A stretch of 64,000 nucleotides of DNA from Pandoraea pnomenusa (GTDB taxonomy: Bacteria > Pseudomonadota > Gammaproteobacteria > Burkholderiales > Burkholderiaceae). Each line of letters opens with the position of its first letter. The stretch's first letter is position 1. A model generated the notes under the pieces. The model was given only the letters and a program-made list of their open reading frames with translations, was not told where the DNA came from and did no database searches. Shown in pieces: positions 27,890 through 36,180 of this stretch. The DNA lies in contig NZ_CP009553.3 of NCBI RefSeq assembly GCF_000767615.3, forward strand, positions 3,348,001-3,412,000, read 5' to 3'. Position numbers and translations under genes: made by a program.

Positions 27890-28396
27890 GATGTCTCCCA
27901 TGCGGCACGGCCGGCGTCATCGGCGTCGAGGCGCCGTGCGACGTGCGCAATGTTCATGATGCGTCCCAGATGCACTGCCGCCCTCAGGGCGACGGCTCGT
28001 TAGCGGCCGGGCTCGACCGGCGGCCAACCGAAGTGTAACGGCATTGCGCGACCCTTCGTGAAACACCGGCGTGACGGCGTGTCCCGAAATCCGGCGGCAC
28101 CGCCCGCGGAGCGATCGGTTTCGCCATCTTGCAGGCTGACCGCGCAGCGGAACAAGCGCTGGCAGCGTGCGCCAGATCGGCGACAATAGCGGCAACGCAT
28201 CAGGCGCATCGGTTTGCATTGCTCGCGAACTCGGCAGGAAATTCATTTCCCGACCGACCGGTCGGACGATAGAATGGCGAGTCACGTTCGCGCGGCGTCC
28301 CCCACGACGTCGTTGCGGCGCCGGTCCAACGGCGCAACCGTACCTGCATGACGATTTCGATCGACGACAATCGACACCAACCTCGAGACACTCCGA
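27890..28396. other. 507-base divergent intergenic region
   Basis: Lies between the GST gene (minus) and the 3-hydroxyacyl-CoA dehydrogenase gene (plus). Besides the palindrome at 28254-28265 I see no supported gene. Short frames on both strands lack ribosome-binding sites and recognisable content. TAGAAT at 28270-28275, just after the palindrome, could be a -10 element. Confidence 0.4.
28254..28265. promoter_or_regulatory. CCGACCGGTCGG palindrome, candidate TetR-type operator
   Basis: A perfect 12-base palindrome 131 bases before the 3-hydroxyacyl-CoA dehydrogenase start and directly upstream of a possible -10 (TAGAAT). Dyads built on ACCGACCGGTCGGT are typical of TetR-family repressors such as those controlling phenylacetate or fatty-acid catabolism in beta-proteobacteria. 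No TetR gene is in this window, so the regulator would be encoded elsewhere. Confidence 0.55.
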
Positions 28397-29944
28397 ATGA
28401 CTGCATCCTCCGCATCCCCCTCCTCCGGCACGACCATCGACGTATTGGGCATCGTCGGCGCAGGCGCCATGGGCCGGGGCATCGCCCAGATCGCCGCGCA
28501 GGCCGGACTGCGCGTCAAGCTCTACGACACCAACGCGAAGGCTGTGCAGGCCGCGCTGGACGCGCTGCGCGACACGCTCGACAAGCTTGCCGCGAAGGGC
28601 AAGATCGAGGCATCGAGCGTCGAGGCGACGATGGGGCGTTTGCAGGCCTGCGGCGCGCTCGAGGATCTCGCCGACTGCCAGCTCGTGGTCGAGGCCATCA
28701 TCGAGAAGCTCGAGATCAAGCGCGATCTGTTTCGCTCGCTCGAAGGCATCGTGGCGCCCGATGCGATCCTCGCATCGAACACGTCGTCGCTCTCGATCAC
28801 GGCCATTGCCGCGGCCTGCGAGCGCCCGGAGCGCGTGGCCGGCTACCACTTCTTCAATCCGGTCCCGCTCATGAAGGTCGTCGAGGTCATCGACGGGCTG
28901 CGCACCGCGCCCGAGGTCGGCGACGCCCTGCTCTCGCTGGGTCGTCGAATGGGCCACACCGCCGTGCGCTGCAAGGACATGCCGGGCTTCATCGTCAATC
29001 ACGCCGGCCGCGGCATGAACACCGAAGGCCTGCGCGTGGCCAGCGAGGGCATTGCTAGCTTCGCGGACATCGACCGTATCCTGCGCGAGCAGGCCGGCTT
29101 CCGTCTCGGCACGTTCGAGCTGCTCGACCTCACGGCGCTCGACGTCTCGCACCCGGTGATGGAATCCATCTATCACCAGTTTTACGAAGAGGCGCGCTTC
29201 CGCCCGTCGCCGATCACGGCAGTGCGTTTCGCCGGTGGCCTGCTCGGACGCAAGGTCGGTGAAGGTTTCTACCGCTATGTCGACGGCAAACAGCAGGTGC
29301 CGCCCGAGGCCAGCGCACCGAAAACACTGCCCGCGAGTGTGTGGGTGAGCCGAGCCGATTCGCGCGGCTTCGCGGCCGTGGTGGAGTTGCTCGGTGCCAC
29401 GGGCGTGACCATCGAAGCCGGCGACAAGCCGTCGGACTCGGCGTTGATCGTCGTCACCCCCCTCGGCCTCGACGCGACGACATGCGCGGTCGAGCAGGGC
29501 CTCGACGCCACGCGCACTGTAGCTGTCGACACCCTGCTGCCGCTCGCGGGCGCCAAGCGTCACACGCTGATGACCACGCCCGTGACCACGGTCGACGCGC
29601 GCGACGCGGCGCACGCGCTGTTCGCGCATGATGGCACGCCGGTGACCGTGATTCGCGACTCGGCCGGATTCGTCGCCCAACGGGTGATCGCCACGATCGT
29701 CAACATCGGTGCGGACATCGCGCAGCAGCGCATTGCCTCGCCGGGCGACATCGACCGGGCCGTGACGCTGGGCCTGGGCTACGCCAAGGGACCGCTCGCG
29801 CTGGGCGACGCCGTGGGCGCGCGCCAGTTGCTCACGGTGCTGCGCAATCTGCAATCGTTCTACGGCGACCCGCGCTATCGTCCGTCGCCGTGGCTCACGC
29901 GCCGCGCGCAACTCGGCGTGTCGCTGCTCACCGAAGAACAGTGA
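28397..29944 (+). CDS. 3-hydroxyacyl-CoA dehydrogenase (PaaH/PaaC-like)
   Basis: A 515-residue NAD-dependent 3-hydroxyacyl-CoA dehydrogenase with the architecture of PaaH: Rossmann domain with GAGAMGRGIAQIAAQAG (21-37), ASNTSSLSI near the active site, a first 3HCDH domain (MPGFIVNHAGRGMNTEGLRV), a linker, and a second 3HCDH domain (SAGFVAQRVIATIVNIGADI) ending in a region like TLGLGYAKGPLALGD. It would oxidise a 3-hydroxyacyl-CoA such as 3-hydroxyadipyl- or 3-hydroxybutyryl-CoA. An enoyl-CoA hydratase gene follows after 16 bases. A TetR-type palindrome lies upstream. The paa name is by resemblance only, since no other paa genes are here. Confidence 0.9.
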   Translation: MTASSASPSSGTTIDVLGIVGAGAMGRGIAQIAAQAGLRVKLYDTNAKAVQAALDALRDTLDKLAAKGKIEASSVEATMGRLQACGALEDLADCQLVVEAIIEKLEIKRDLFRSLEGIVAPDAILASNTSSLSITAIAAACERPERVAGYHFFNPVPLMKVVEVIDGLRTAPEVGDALLSLGRRMGHTAVRCKDMPGFIVNHAGRGMNTEGLRVASEGIASFADIDRILREQAGFRLGTFELLDLTALDVSHPVMESIYHQFYEEARFRPSPITAVRFAGGLLGRKVGEGFYRYVDGKQQVPPEASAPKTLPASVWVSRADSRGFAAVVELLGATGVTIEAGDKPSDSALIVVTPLGLDATTCAVEQGLDATRTVAVDTLLPLAGAKRHTLMTTPVTTVDARDAAHALFAHDGTPVTVIRDSAGFVAQRVIATIVNIGADIAQQRIASPGDIDRAVTLGLGYAKGPLALGDAVGARQLLTVLRNLQSFYGDPRYRPSPWLTRRAQLGVSLLTEEQ

Positions 29945-29960
29945 TCCGGAGAATCGCCCC

Positions 29961-30740
29961 ATGAGCGCCGAACTGCTTGCCGAACGCATCGACCATACGC
30001 TGGTGCTGACGCTGTCCAACCCCGGAGCGCGCAACGCGCTGCATCCGGACATGTACGCCGCGGGCGTCGAGGCGCTGGCCACGGCCGAGCGCGATTCGTC
30101 GATCCGTGCGGTGGTGATCACCGGCGCCGACAACTTCTTCTGCGCCGGTGGCAACCTCAACCGTCTGCTCGAAAATCGGCAGAAAGACCCGTCCGTGCAG
30201 GCCGCGAGCATCGACGCGCTGGCCGAGTGGATCGAAGCGCTGCGCGCCTGTCCGAAGCCGGTCATCGCCGCCGTCGAAGGTGCCGCCGCGGGCGCGGGCT
30301 TCTCGCTCGCCCTTGCCTGCGATCTGCTCGTGGCGGCCGACAACGCCAAGTTCGTGATGGCGTATGTCAAGGTCGGCCTCACCCCGGACGGCGGCGGCTC
30401 GTGGTTCCTCTCGCAAGCCCTGCCGCGGGCGCTGGCCACCGAGATCCTGCTCGAGGGCAAGCCGGTGGCTGCGTCGCGTCTGGCGGCCGCGGGTGTGGTC
30501 AACCGCGTGGTCGCGCCGGGTCAGGCACGCGCCGAAGCCCTGAACTGGGCTTCCGATCTCGCGCAGCTCTCGCCGAACGCCGTAGGCCGTATCAAGTCGC
30601 TCATCGAGAGCGGTGCCAGCGATTCCCTCACCTCGCAACTCGGGGCCGAGCGCGACAACTTCGTCGCATCGCTGCACCATGCCGACGGTCTGGAGGGCAT
30701 CAGTGCCTTCCTCGAGAAACGTCCAGCAAAATACACCTGA
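29961..30740 (+). CDS. Enoyl-CoA hydratase/isomerase family protein
   Basis: A 259-residue crotonase-fold protein. The two oxyanion-hole regions are visible: NFFCAGGNLNRLL and EGAAAGAGFSLALACDLLVAA, followed by KFVMAYVKVGLTPDGGGSWFL. The start has CGGAGAA upstream. It is 16 bases after the 3-hydroxyacyl-CoA dehydrogenase gene, so the pair would perform successive hydration and oxidation in acyl-CoA breakdown. A PaaG/oxepin-CoA isomerase role is also possible and cannot be excluded by motif. Confidence 0.9.
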   Translation: MSAELLAERIDHTLVLTLSNPGARNALHPDMYAAGVEALATAERDSSIRAVVITGADNFFCAGGNLNRLLENRQKDPSVQAASIDALAEWIEALRACPKPVIAAVEGAAAGAGFSLALACDLLVAADNAKFVMAYVKVGLTPDGGGSWFLSQALPRALATEILLEGKPVAASRLAAAGVVNRVVAPGQARAEALNWASDLAQLSPNAVGRIKSLIESGASDSLTSQLGAERDNFVASLHHADGLEGISAFLEKRPAKYT

Positions 30741-30869
30741 TCGCGCGAACGACGACGGCGCGGGCGGCACGGGCGCCCCGTGCTCCCCACGCCGTCGTCC
30801 CACGCGCGGCCGCCACCCCGGGGTGGCGGACACCGGTATCCCTCATACCCCGTTCAGGAGATTGACCGC

Positions 30870-31625
30870 ATGAGCGCTCTCGGCCACCCCGGCACCGCCG
30901 CCGGCCCGCTGACTTTCACTCCGCCCGCGCGTCGCCGCATCTATCTGATGCGCCACGGCGACGTGACCTATTTCGACGACAGCGGCAAGCCCGTCGACGC
31001 CGACACCGTCCCCCTGAACGCCCTTGGCCGTGAGCAGGCAAGCGCCGCCGGCCGTGCCTTCGCCGCCGAGAATATCCGTTTCGACCGCGTGATCGTGAGC
31101 GGCCTGCCGCGCACGCGCGAGACCGCCGAGCGCGTGCTGGCCGAGACGGGGCAGCGGATCGATATCGAGACGTGGACCTGCTGGCAGGAAATTCGCGCGG
31201 GCAGTCTTGCCGACGTGCCGCCGGCCGAGTTGGCGCAGGCGTTCCTGAGCGCCTTCGACGGACTCGTGCCGGAAGAGACCCGCTTCATGAACGGCGAGTC
31301 GGTGAGAGAGCTGCTCGATCGCGTGGTGCCGCCCCTGGCGGAGTTGCGTGCCGACCCATCGTGGGACACCGTGCTGCTGGTGCTGCATGGCGGCGTGAAC
31401 CGTGCGATTCTCTCGCATGCGATGCATCCGCACGGACGGCTATTCCTGGGGCAGCTCGCCCAGACGCCCGCGTGCATCAACGCCCTCGACGTGGGCGACA
31501 AGCCACAGGACTGGGTGGTACGGTTGATGAACTTCGCGCCGCCGCAGCCGCTGCATCGCGACAACCGGCTCACCGTCATGGAGAAGATCTTCGCGTCGTT
31601 CCTGCGCACACGTCGGCGAGACTGA
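30870..31625 (+). CDS. Histidine phosphatase family protein
   Basis: A 251-residue phosphoglycerate-mutase-like phosphatase. The catalytic RHG motif is at 28-30 (IYLMRHGDVTYFDD), the conserved Arg is in SGLPRTRETAERVL, and the second histidine is in LLVLHGGVNRAIL. The ATG at 30870 is preceded by CAGGAG. It lies 129 bases after the hydratase gene and 98 bases before an APH-type phosphotransferase gene. A phosphatase beside a small-molecule kinase suggests the two may act on related phosphorylated intermediates; substrate unknown. Confidence 0.9.
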   Translation: MSALGHPGTAAGPLTFTPPARRRIYLMRHGDVTYFDDSGKPVDADTVPLNALGREQASAAGRAFAAENIRFDRVIVSGLPRTRETAERVLAETGQRIDIETWTCWQEIRAGSLADVPPAELAQAFLSAFDGLVPEETRFMNGESVRELLDRVVPPLAELRADPSWDTVLLVLHGGVNRAILSHAMHPHGRLFLGQLAQTPACINALDVGDKPQDWVVRLMNFAPPQPLHRDNRLTVMEKIFASFLRTRRRD

Positions 31626-31723
31626 GCGCGGCCGAACGCGGCGCATCTCGCCGGGTAGTCGTCGAGTTACCGAATCGTAGCAATCGTCCCGATCCACGTT
31701 GCACCGGAAATGCAGGAGACAGC

Positions 31724-32821
31724 ATGGCCGAGGAGCTTCCACAGGACTTTTCCGCATTCGCAGGCGAGCGCGCGCTGGGTTCGCGCGTGCCTTTCGACGC
31801 CGCCGCGCTGGAGCGCTGGCTCGTTGCGAACGTCGACGGCTTCGCCGGGCCGCTCGCGATCACGCAATTCAATGGCGGCCAATCGAATCCCACCTACCGC
31901 CTGAGAACCCCCGGCGCGGCGTACGTGCTGCGCACCAAGCCCGCGCCGGCGGCCAGACTGCTGCCGTCCGCGCACGCCATCGAGCGCGAGTATCGCGTGA
32001 TGGATGCGCTCGCCGGCACCGATGTGCCGGTAGCGCGCATGCGCGGTCTGTGCGAGGACGAAGGCGTGATCGGTCTCGCGTTCTACGTGATGGACTTCGT
32101 CGAGGGGCGTGTCCTGTGGGATCCGGCCCTGCCCGGCATGACGGCGGCCGAACGCGGCGCCATCTACGACGAAATGAACCGGGTGATCTCGGCGCTGCAC
32201 CGCGTGGACTACCGGGCGATCGGCCTCGAATCGTACGGCAAGCCCGGCGACTATATCGCCCGCCAGATCGCGCGATGGAGCAAGCAATACCGCGCGTCGG
32301 AGACCGAGACCATCGATGCCATGGATCGCCTGATCGCGTGGCTGCCCGAGCATTTGCCCACCGACGCACCCGAGCGCACCACCATCGTGCACGGCGACTT
32401 CCGGCTGGACAATCTCATCTTCCACCCCAGCGAGCCGCGCGTGCTTGCCGTGCTCGACTGGGAACTGTCGACGCTGGGCGACCCGCTCGCCGACTTCAGC
32501 TACCACTGCATGGCCTGGCATGTCAGTCCGGGCGTGTTTCGCGGCATTGCCGGTCTGGATCGGGAGACGCTGGGCATTCCCGACGAATCCGACTATGTGA
32601 GGCGTTACAGCGAACGCACGGGGATCGCGCGACCGTCGCAATGGAACTTCTACCTCGCGTACAACATGTTCCGCATCGCGGCGATCCTGCAAGGCATCAT
32701 GAAGCGCGTGAGCGACGGTACCGCCGCGAGTCAACAAGCGCTGGACGCCGGCCGACGCGCCCGCCCGATGGCCGAACTCGCCTGGCAGTACGCCCAGCGC
32801 AGCGATGCGCAACGTGCGTGA
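31724..32821 (+). CDS. Phosphotransferase family protein (APH fold; ACAD10/LvaA-like)
   Basis: A 365-residue protein with the aminoglycoside-phosphotransferase kinase fold. The glycine-rich segment ITQFNGGQSNPTYRL and Lys in YVLRTKPAP belong to the nucleotide-binding lobe. The catalytic loop is IVHGDFRLDNLIF (His223, Asp225) and the metal-binding Asp245 is in VLDWELSTLGDP. This branch is related to the kinase domain fused to acyl-CoA dehydrogenase in animal ACAD10/ACAD11 and to the bacterial LvaA kinase, not to drug resistance. An acyl-CoA dehydrogenase gene follows after 113 bases. The ATG has CAGGAGAC upstream. Confidence 0.9.
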   Translation: MAEELPQDFSAFAGERALGSRVPFDAAALERWLVANVDGFAGPLAITQFNGGQSNPTYRLRTPGAAYVLRTKPAPAARLLPSAHAIEREYRVMDALAGTDVPVARMRGLCEDEGVIGLAFYVMDFVEGRVLWDPALPGMTAAERGAIYDEMNRVISALHRVDYRAIGLESYGKPGDYIARQIARWSKQYRASETETIDAMDRLIAWLPEHLPTDAPERTTIVHGDFRLDNLIFHPSEPRVLAVLDWELSTLGDPLADFSYHCMAWHVSPGVFRGIAGLDRETLGIPDESDYVRRYSERTGIARPSQWNFYLAYNMFRIAAILQGIMKRVSDGTAASQQALDAGRRARPMAELAWQYAQRSDAQRA

Positions 32822-32934
32822 AGGCGCACCGCGGCCTCGCACGCTTCGTGGCCGCTCGATGCCCGCACCGACCTTGATTTGCAAAGACTTCGCATGCCCT
32901 TCGCACCCGTAGTCCGCCACTGACCGGAGACGTC

Positions 32935-34188
32935 ATGGATTTCAGCTACAGCCCCAAAGTCGACGCGTTGCGCGCGCGTCTGAGCGCGTTCTTCGATGAA
33001 CACATCTTTCCGAACGAGCGCCGCTATCTCGAGGAAATCGACATCGCGCGGCGTCAGGGCGACGCCTGGCAACCGTCGCAGGTCATCGAACGCCTCAAGC
33101 CGCTGGCACGGAAGGCGGGGCTCTGGAATCTCTTCCTGCCCGACTCCGCGCGCGGCGCTGGCCTCACGAACGTCGAATACGCGCCACTGTGCGAGATCAT
33201 GGGACAGGTGCCGTGGGCGCCCGAGGTTTTCAATTGCAATGCGCCCGACACCGGCAACATGGAAACGCTGGAGCGCTACGCCACGGACGCCCAGAAGGCG
33301 CAATGGCTGGCGCCACTGCTGCGCGGCGAGATCCGGTCCGCGTTTCTCATGACCGAGCCGGACGTGGCATCGTCCGATGCCACCAATGTGCAATGCCGGA
33401 TTCGTCGCGACGGCGACGACTATGTCATCAACGGACGCAAGTGGTGGTCGACCGGTGCGGGCGACCCGCGCTGCGCGCTTTATATCGTGATGGGCAAGAC
33501 CGACCCGGACGCGCCGAAACATGCGCAGCAGTCGATGATTCTGGTGCCGGCGGATGCGAAGGGTGTCTCGCGCGTGCGTCCGCTCACCGTGTTCGGTTAC
33601 GACGACGCGCCGCACGGCCACATGGAAATCGTGCTCGACGACGTTCGCGTCCCGGCCAGCAGCATCCTGCTCGGCGAGGGCCGTGGCTTCGAGATCGCGC
33701 AAGGCCGCCTCGGGCCGGGACGCATCCACCATTGCATGCGACTCATCGGCCTGGCCGAGCGCGCCTTGTCCCTCATGTGCCAACGCACGCTCTCCCGGGT
33801 GGCGTTCGGCAAGCCGATCGCCGCGCAGGGCGTCACACGCGAGCGCATTGCCGAGGCGCGCTGCCTGATCGAGCAGGCGCGTCTGCTCACGCTCAAGGCG
33901 GCGTACATGATGGATACCGTAGGCAACAAGGCGGCGCGCGCCGAGATCGCCATGATCAAGGTCGTGGCGCCCAACATGGCGTGCCAGGTGCTCGACTGGG
34001 CGATGCAGGCGCACGGAGCGGCTGGGCTGTCGGGTGATTTTCCGCTCGCGTACGCCTACGCGAGCGCACGCACGCTGCGCTTTGCCGATGGCCCCGACGA
34101 GGTGCATCGCAACGCCATCGCCAAGCTGGAACTGGCACGCCACATGGCGGCCGACGACGACGCTTCGGCGGGCGTGGCACGAGGCTGA
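32935..34188 (+). CDS. Acyl-CoA dehydrogenase family protein (ACAD10/11-like)
   Basis: A 417-residue FAD-dependent acyl-CoA dehydrogenase. Visible landmarks are the flavin-contact segment [57 protein letters not shown], and [29 protein letters not shown] near the end. The order APH-kinase then ACAD mirrors the domain order fused in ACAD10/ACAD11, enzymes for 4-hydroxyacyl-CoA breakdown, and the separate lvaA/lvaC pair for levulinate. GGAG precedes the ATG. Substrate here is inferred only from this context. Confidence 0.92.
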   Translation: MDFSYSPKVDALRARLSAFFDEHIFPNERRYLEEIDIARRQGDAWQPSQVIERLKPLARKAGLWNLFLPDSARGAGLTNVEYAPLCEIMGQVPWAPEVFNCNAPDTGNMETLERYATDAQKAQWLAPLLRGEIRSAFLMTEPDVASSDATNVQCRIRRDGDDYVINGRKWWSTGAGDPRCALYIVMGKTDPDAPKHAQQSMILVPADAKGVSRVRPLTVFGYDDAPHGHMEIVLDDVRVPASSILLGEGRGFEIAQGRLGPGRIHHCMRLIGLAERALSLMCQRTLSRVAFGKPIAAQGVTRERIAEARCLIEQARLLTLKAAYMMDTVGNKAARAEIAMIKVVAPNMACQVLDWAMQAHGAAGLSGDFPLAYAYASARTLRFADGPDEVHRNAIAKLELARHMAADDDASAGVARG

Positions 34189-34390
34189 CCCCGCGTCCGG
34201 CAGGGAAAAACGTTCTGTGGTGTAATTTCCGGGCAGTTTTCCCGAGGGCGCCTGACGCGCGCCCTCGTCCTGTTTCGTCATCCGTGTCGTCACCGTGCCG
34301 GGCGCCTGGCGGGATCGTCGCAGCGCTGGCCGGGGAGACGGTCGTCCGCCCGCGTGGCGGCGCCCCAGACGGCCCCACGAGGAGTCGCAA

Positions 34391-35083
34391 TTGATTCAGG
34401 TCTATTCCTGGGCCACGCCGAACGGCCACAAGGTCCACATCATGCTCGAGGAGTGCGGCTTGCCGTACCACGCCCATGCCGTCGATATCGGCGCGGGCGA
34501 CCAGTTCAAGGAAGAATTTCTCGCCATCTCCCCGAACAACAAGATCCCGGCCATCGTCGACGAGGACGGTCCCGACGGCAAGCCCATTTCCCTCTTCGAA
34601 TCCGGGGCTATCCTGCTCTATCTGGCGGGCAAGACCGGACGATTCCTTCCCGAGGACGTGCGCGGCAAGTACGAGACGCTGGAATGGCTGATGTTCCAGA
34701 TGGGCGGCGTGGGGCCGATGCTTGGCCAGGCGCACCATTTCCGCATCTACGCTCCCGAGAAGATCGACTACGCGATCAAGCGCTACACGAACGAGGCGCG
34801 CCGGCTTTATGGGGTGCTCGACAAGCGTCTGGGGCAACACCCCTATGTGGCGGGCGACATGTACACCATCGCGGACATCGCGATCTGGCCGTGGCTGCGC
34901 TCCTGGAAAAATCAGGGCGTGGAGTTGTCCGATTATCCCAATGTGCAGAAATGGTTCGAGGCGATCGAAGCGCGCCCGGCGGTGCAGCGCGGTGTGAAAG
35001 TGCTCGCCGACGCCCGTAAGCCGCTGCAGGACGACAAGGCCCGTGAAATCCTGTTCGGTGCCACGCAGTACGCGCGACGCTGA
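34391..35083 (+). CDS. Glutathione S-transferase family protein (YfcG-like), TTG start
   Basis: A 230-residue GST starting IQVYSWATPNGHKVHIMLEE after a TTG initiation codon at 34391. AGGAG at 34380-34384 with six-base spacing supports that start, and no ATG fits. The N-domain carries NNKIPAIVDEDGPDGKP and SLFESGAILLYLAGKTG, the C-domain GDMYTIADIAIWPWLRSW. The Thr/Asn-Gly-containing start motif is that of the Nu-class YfcG/YghU type with disulfide-bond reductase activity on glutathione. It ends the plus-strand catabolic run, 202 bases after the acyl-CoA dehydrogenase. Confidence 0.9.
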   Translation: MIQVYSWATPNGHKVHIMLEECGLPYHAHAVDIGAGDQFKEEFLAISPNNKIPAIVDEDGPDGKPISLFESGAILLYLAGKTGRFLPEDVRGKYETLEWLMFQMGGVGPMLGQAHHFRIYAPEKIDYAIKRYTNEARRLYGVLDKRLGQHPYVAGDMYTIADIAIWPWLRSWKNQGVELSDYPNVQKWFEAIEARPAVQRGVKVLADARKPLQDDKAREILFGATQYARR

Positions 35084-35509
35084 GTGTTATGTGCCGCCGA
35101 CGATCGGGCGATGTCGGGCCTGCCGCAGGGCAATGTCAGGGGCAGGCCGACGCCGGAGCAACGATCCGCCCGGGATCCCTGCGCCAAGGGGGGAAGATCG
35201 CCGGACGATCCGCGGCCGGTACGCCGGCACGCCGGCGATTGGCCGCTGCGGCGCTGCAGCACATGGCAGGGTTTACACTTCGAAACAAAGTGCGGTTTCG
35301 TCCGGGCGCGGGCGGTGCTAATCTAGGCGCTGTCCACACGGTGCGTACGCCCTACGGACAAGGGTGAAGCCGGCGCGCCGGTGCCAATTGCCTCGGACCG
35401 GCTCGATTCTGGATGCATCGGCAACGCCCGGCGCCGGCCATACACCGCCGGCCCTCAGCCGTTCGCAGTTCCTCGCCGCTGGCTTTTGGAAGATCCGGGA
35501 GATCCACAT
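35084..35509. other. 426-base intergenic region upstream of the YegP-like gene
   Basis: No supported gene. It is GC-rich for the first 170 bases, then contains TTTACACTTCGAAAC at about 35273, which is less GC-rich and could be part of a promoter for the downstream small gene. Open frames through it lack recognisable protein content. Confidence 0.4.
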
Positions 35510-35848
35510 ATGTCAGGCAAGTTCGAACTCAAGCGCAGCCCCAACGGTGAATTCCACTTTCACCTGCTGGCCGACAGCGGGCAGATCATTCTCTCCTCCG
35601 AGACCTACAAGGCGCGCGCGTCGGCGCAAAACGGCATCGAGTCCGTGCGCAAGAACGCCGTCGACGACCACCGGTTCGAGCGCAAGACATCAACATCCGG
35701 CCGACCGTATTTCGTGCTCAAGGCCCGCAATGGCGAGATCATCGGTCAAAGCCAGATGTTCTCGACCGCCGATCAGATGGAAGATGGCATCTCGCAAGTC
35801 AAACGCGATGCGCCGGCGGCGTCGGTGAGCGATTTGTCGCATACCTGA
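35510..35848 (+). CDS. YegP family protein (DUF1508)
   Basis: A 112-residue protein made of two DUF1508 repeats. Each contains a short beta-rich unit: KFELKRSPNGEFHFHLLADS with GQIILSSETYKAR, then RPYFVLKARNGEIIGQSQMF. The repeats form a compact domain-swapped fold in known members; function is unknown, with links to stress response. The ATG at 35510 follows GGGAGATCCACAT. It stands alone between a GST gene and the large toxin-like gene. Confidence 0.92.
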   Translation: MSGKFELKRSPNGEFHFHLLADSGQIILSSETYKARASAQNGIESVRKNAVDDHRFERKTSTSGRPYFVLKARNGEIIGQSQMFSTADQMEDGISQVKRDAPAASVSDLSHT

Positions 35849-36180
35849 TCGTTGTGATCCTGTCGCATTGGCGCGGCGCGGTTCGACTTCCCGCGATCGG
35901 TAATATGCACGGTCTGAACGTGACCGCGCACTACGGCTCAACGTGAGCAAATGCGCCGCCTGGCAGCCCTCGCGATTGTCTGCCTTTTGCCCGATTCGTC
36001 CCCTTCCTTGAGCGCGAATTCCCGACATGCCTGAAGCGGCGTGCCGGCCGTCGTCACTCGCGGACAAGCGATATCTGGTAGTCCTTGCCGGGGGGGCGCC
36101 ACCAACATGGCGCGGACCACGTTCGTGCCTCGTCGCCATTGCGCGAACGCCCGATCCCTTCTCGCCAAAGTCGATATCGC
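35849..36180. other. 332-base leader region of the large toxin-like gene
   Basis: No gene is supported here. TAATAT at about 35901 is a good -10 hexamer but lacks a convincing -35. No strong Shine-Dalgarno sequence precedes the ATG at 36181, so translation may start weakly or depend on other signals. The frame is open back to a TTG at 36085. Confidence 0.4.

Noticed and set aside
27917..30502. A minus-strand open frame of about 860 codons opposite the acyl-CoA genes
   Set aside because: It spans two well-supported plus-strand genes and an intergenic region; its translation has no recognisable domain.
31724..32821. APH-fold gene considered as an aminoglycoside resistance gene
   Set aside because: Length, motif context and the neighbouring acyl-CoA dehydrogenase place it with ACAD10/LvaA-type kinases.
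36085..36180. Upstream TTG at 36085 as the start of the large toxin-like gene
   Set aside because: The extra 32 residues are Arg/His/Ser-rich shadow-like sequence, and an ATG at 36181 is available.
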